Origin: Algibacter amylolyticus
GTDB lineage: Bacteria; Bacteroidota; Bacteroidia; Flavobacteriales; Flavobacteriaceae
NCBI RefSeq assembly: GCF_014202225.1
Contig: NZ_JACHGE010000003.1
Span: 335,121 to 399,120 of the forward strand
Reading direction: 5' to 3'
DNA length: 64,000 nucleotides
Shown one piece after another: positions 63,884 to 64,000 of this stretch; the first letter of the stretch is position 1; each line of letters starts with the position of its first letter. The position numbers and the translations under genes were made by a program. A model generated the notes under the pieces. That model saw nothing but the letters and a program-made list of their open reading frames with translations, searched no databases and was not told where the DNA came from.

Positions 63884-64000
63884 CTATTGGGCTTGCTGTT
63901 TTGCTCCCTCTTCTTGTTGAGGTGGTTGTTCAGGTTGTTTAAATAAATCTAAATAGGCTTCACCTAAATAATCTATAACATGGCTAGCTATTAAACTTTG
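63884..64000 (-). CDS. C-terminal end of a minus-strand gene (partial)
   Basis: The frame reads SLIASHVIDYLGEAYLDLFK then a Gln/Pro/Glu-rich tail QPEQPPQQEEGAKQQAQ and a stop at 63884. It is open to the window edge, so at least 38 residues of a longer protein are present. No family is recognised. Its end shares the terminator at 63829-63875. Confidence 0.7.
   Translation of the reverse strand, partial: QSLIASHVIDYLGEAYLDLFKQPEQPPQQEEGAKQQAQ

Noticed and set aside
1-64000. tRNA, rRNA, CRISPR arrays, insertion sequences
   Set aside because: None was recognised on either strand while reading the gene-free gaps.

Overview
The window is AT-rich bacterial DNA from a member of the Bacteroidota, most likely the family Flavobacteriaceae. 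The main signs are two secreted proteins ending in the gliding-motility/type IX secretion C-terminal domain, promoters of the Bacteroidota type (TTG, 19-23 bases, TAnnTTTG), almost no Shine-Dalgarno sequences, SusD-free but OmpA/porin- and TolC-like outer-membrane proteins, Bacteroidota-only families (DUF4251, DUF6515-like, DUF6090-like) and lipoproteins with short lipoboxes. No rRNA, tRNA, CRISPR array, insertion sequence or prophage integrase was seen.

Layout. 1-2074: 3' part of a surface protein made of 17 tandem 27-residue repeats. 2218-7230: a TetR-controlled cassette of five redox/aldehyde enzymes plus a DJ-1-like lipoprotein, closed by a bidirectional terminator. 7264-9520: a GAF histidine kinase and a nitroreductase with a dyad operator. 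9845-18488: the most unusual part, a minus-strand group holding two phage-type tail-tube proteins and one tail sheath, followed by an exported protein, a polytopic membrane protein with a patatin lipase domain, and an unrecognised 431-residue protein. No baseplate, spike or ATPase gene is present. 18658-22000: MarC, a small membrane protein, and two Bacteroidota-specific proteins. 22008-28299: one operon encoding TolC, MacA-like adaptor, ABC ATPase, MacB-like permease, LytS-type kinase and LytTR regulator, i.e. an efflux pump with its own two-component system. 28541-36068: porin, EamA permease, an SDR-like protein with a zinc ribbon, two RNA helicases, a small conserved protein and Hsp20.

36069-42430: stress and envelope genes (two cold-shock-domain proteins, Crp-like regulator, fatty acid desaturase, DUF4251 lipoprotein, GT9 glycosyltransferase, two EamA permeases) and two copies of a GC-rich dispersed intergenic repeat. 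42726-49637: a 2303-residue secreted repeat protein with a recent 1044-bp internal tandem duplication. 49903-59197: sensor kinase, SSL2-like helicase, aldo/keto reductase, an orphan ExbD, fused E1 alpha/beta ketoacid dehydrogenase with a 3D lipoprotein, and a 2OG-Fe(II) oxygenase. 59336-63812: a tight plus-strand operon (SUI1 factor, DUF1835, nucleoside phosphorylase, a cytosolic solute-binding-like protein) and a TlpA-type thioredoxin lipoprotein. The window ends inside a minus-strand gene.

The function calls rest on recognition of motifs and family signatures by eye; no database search was run.
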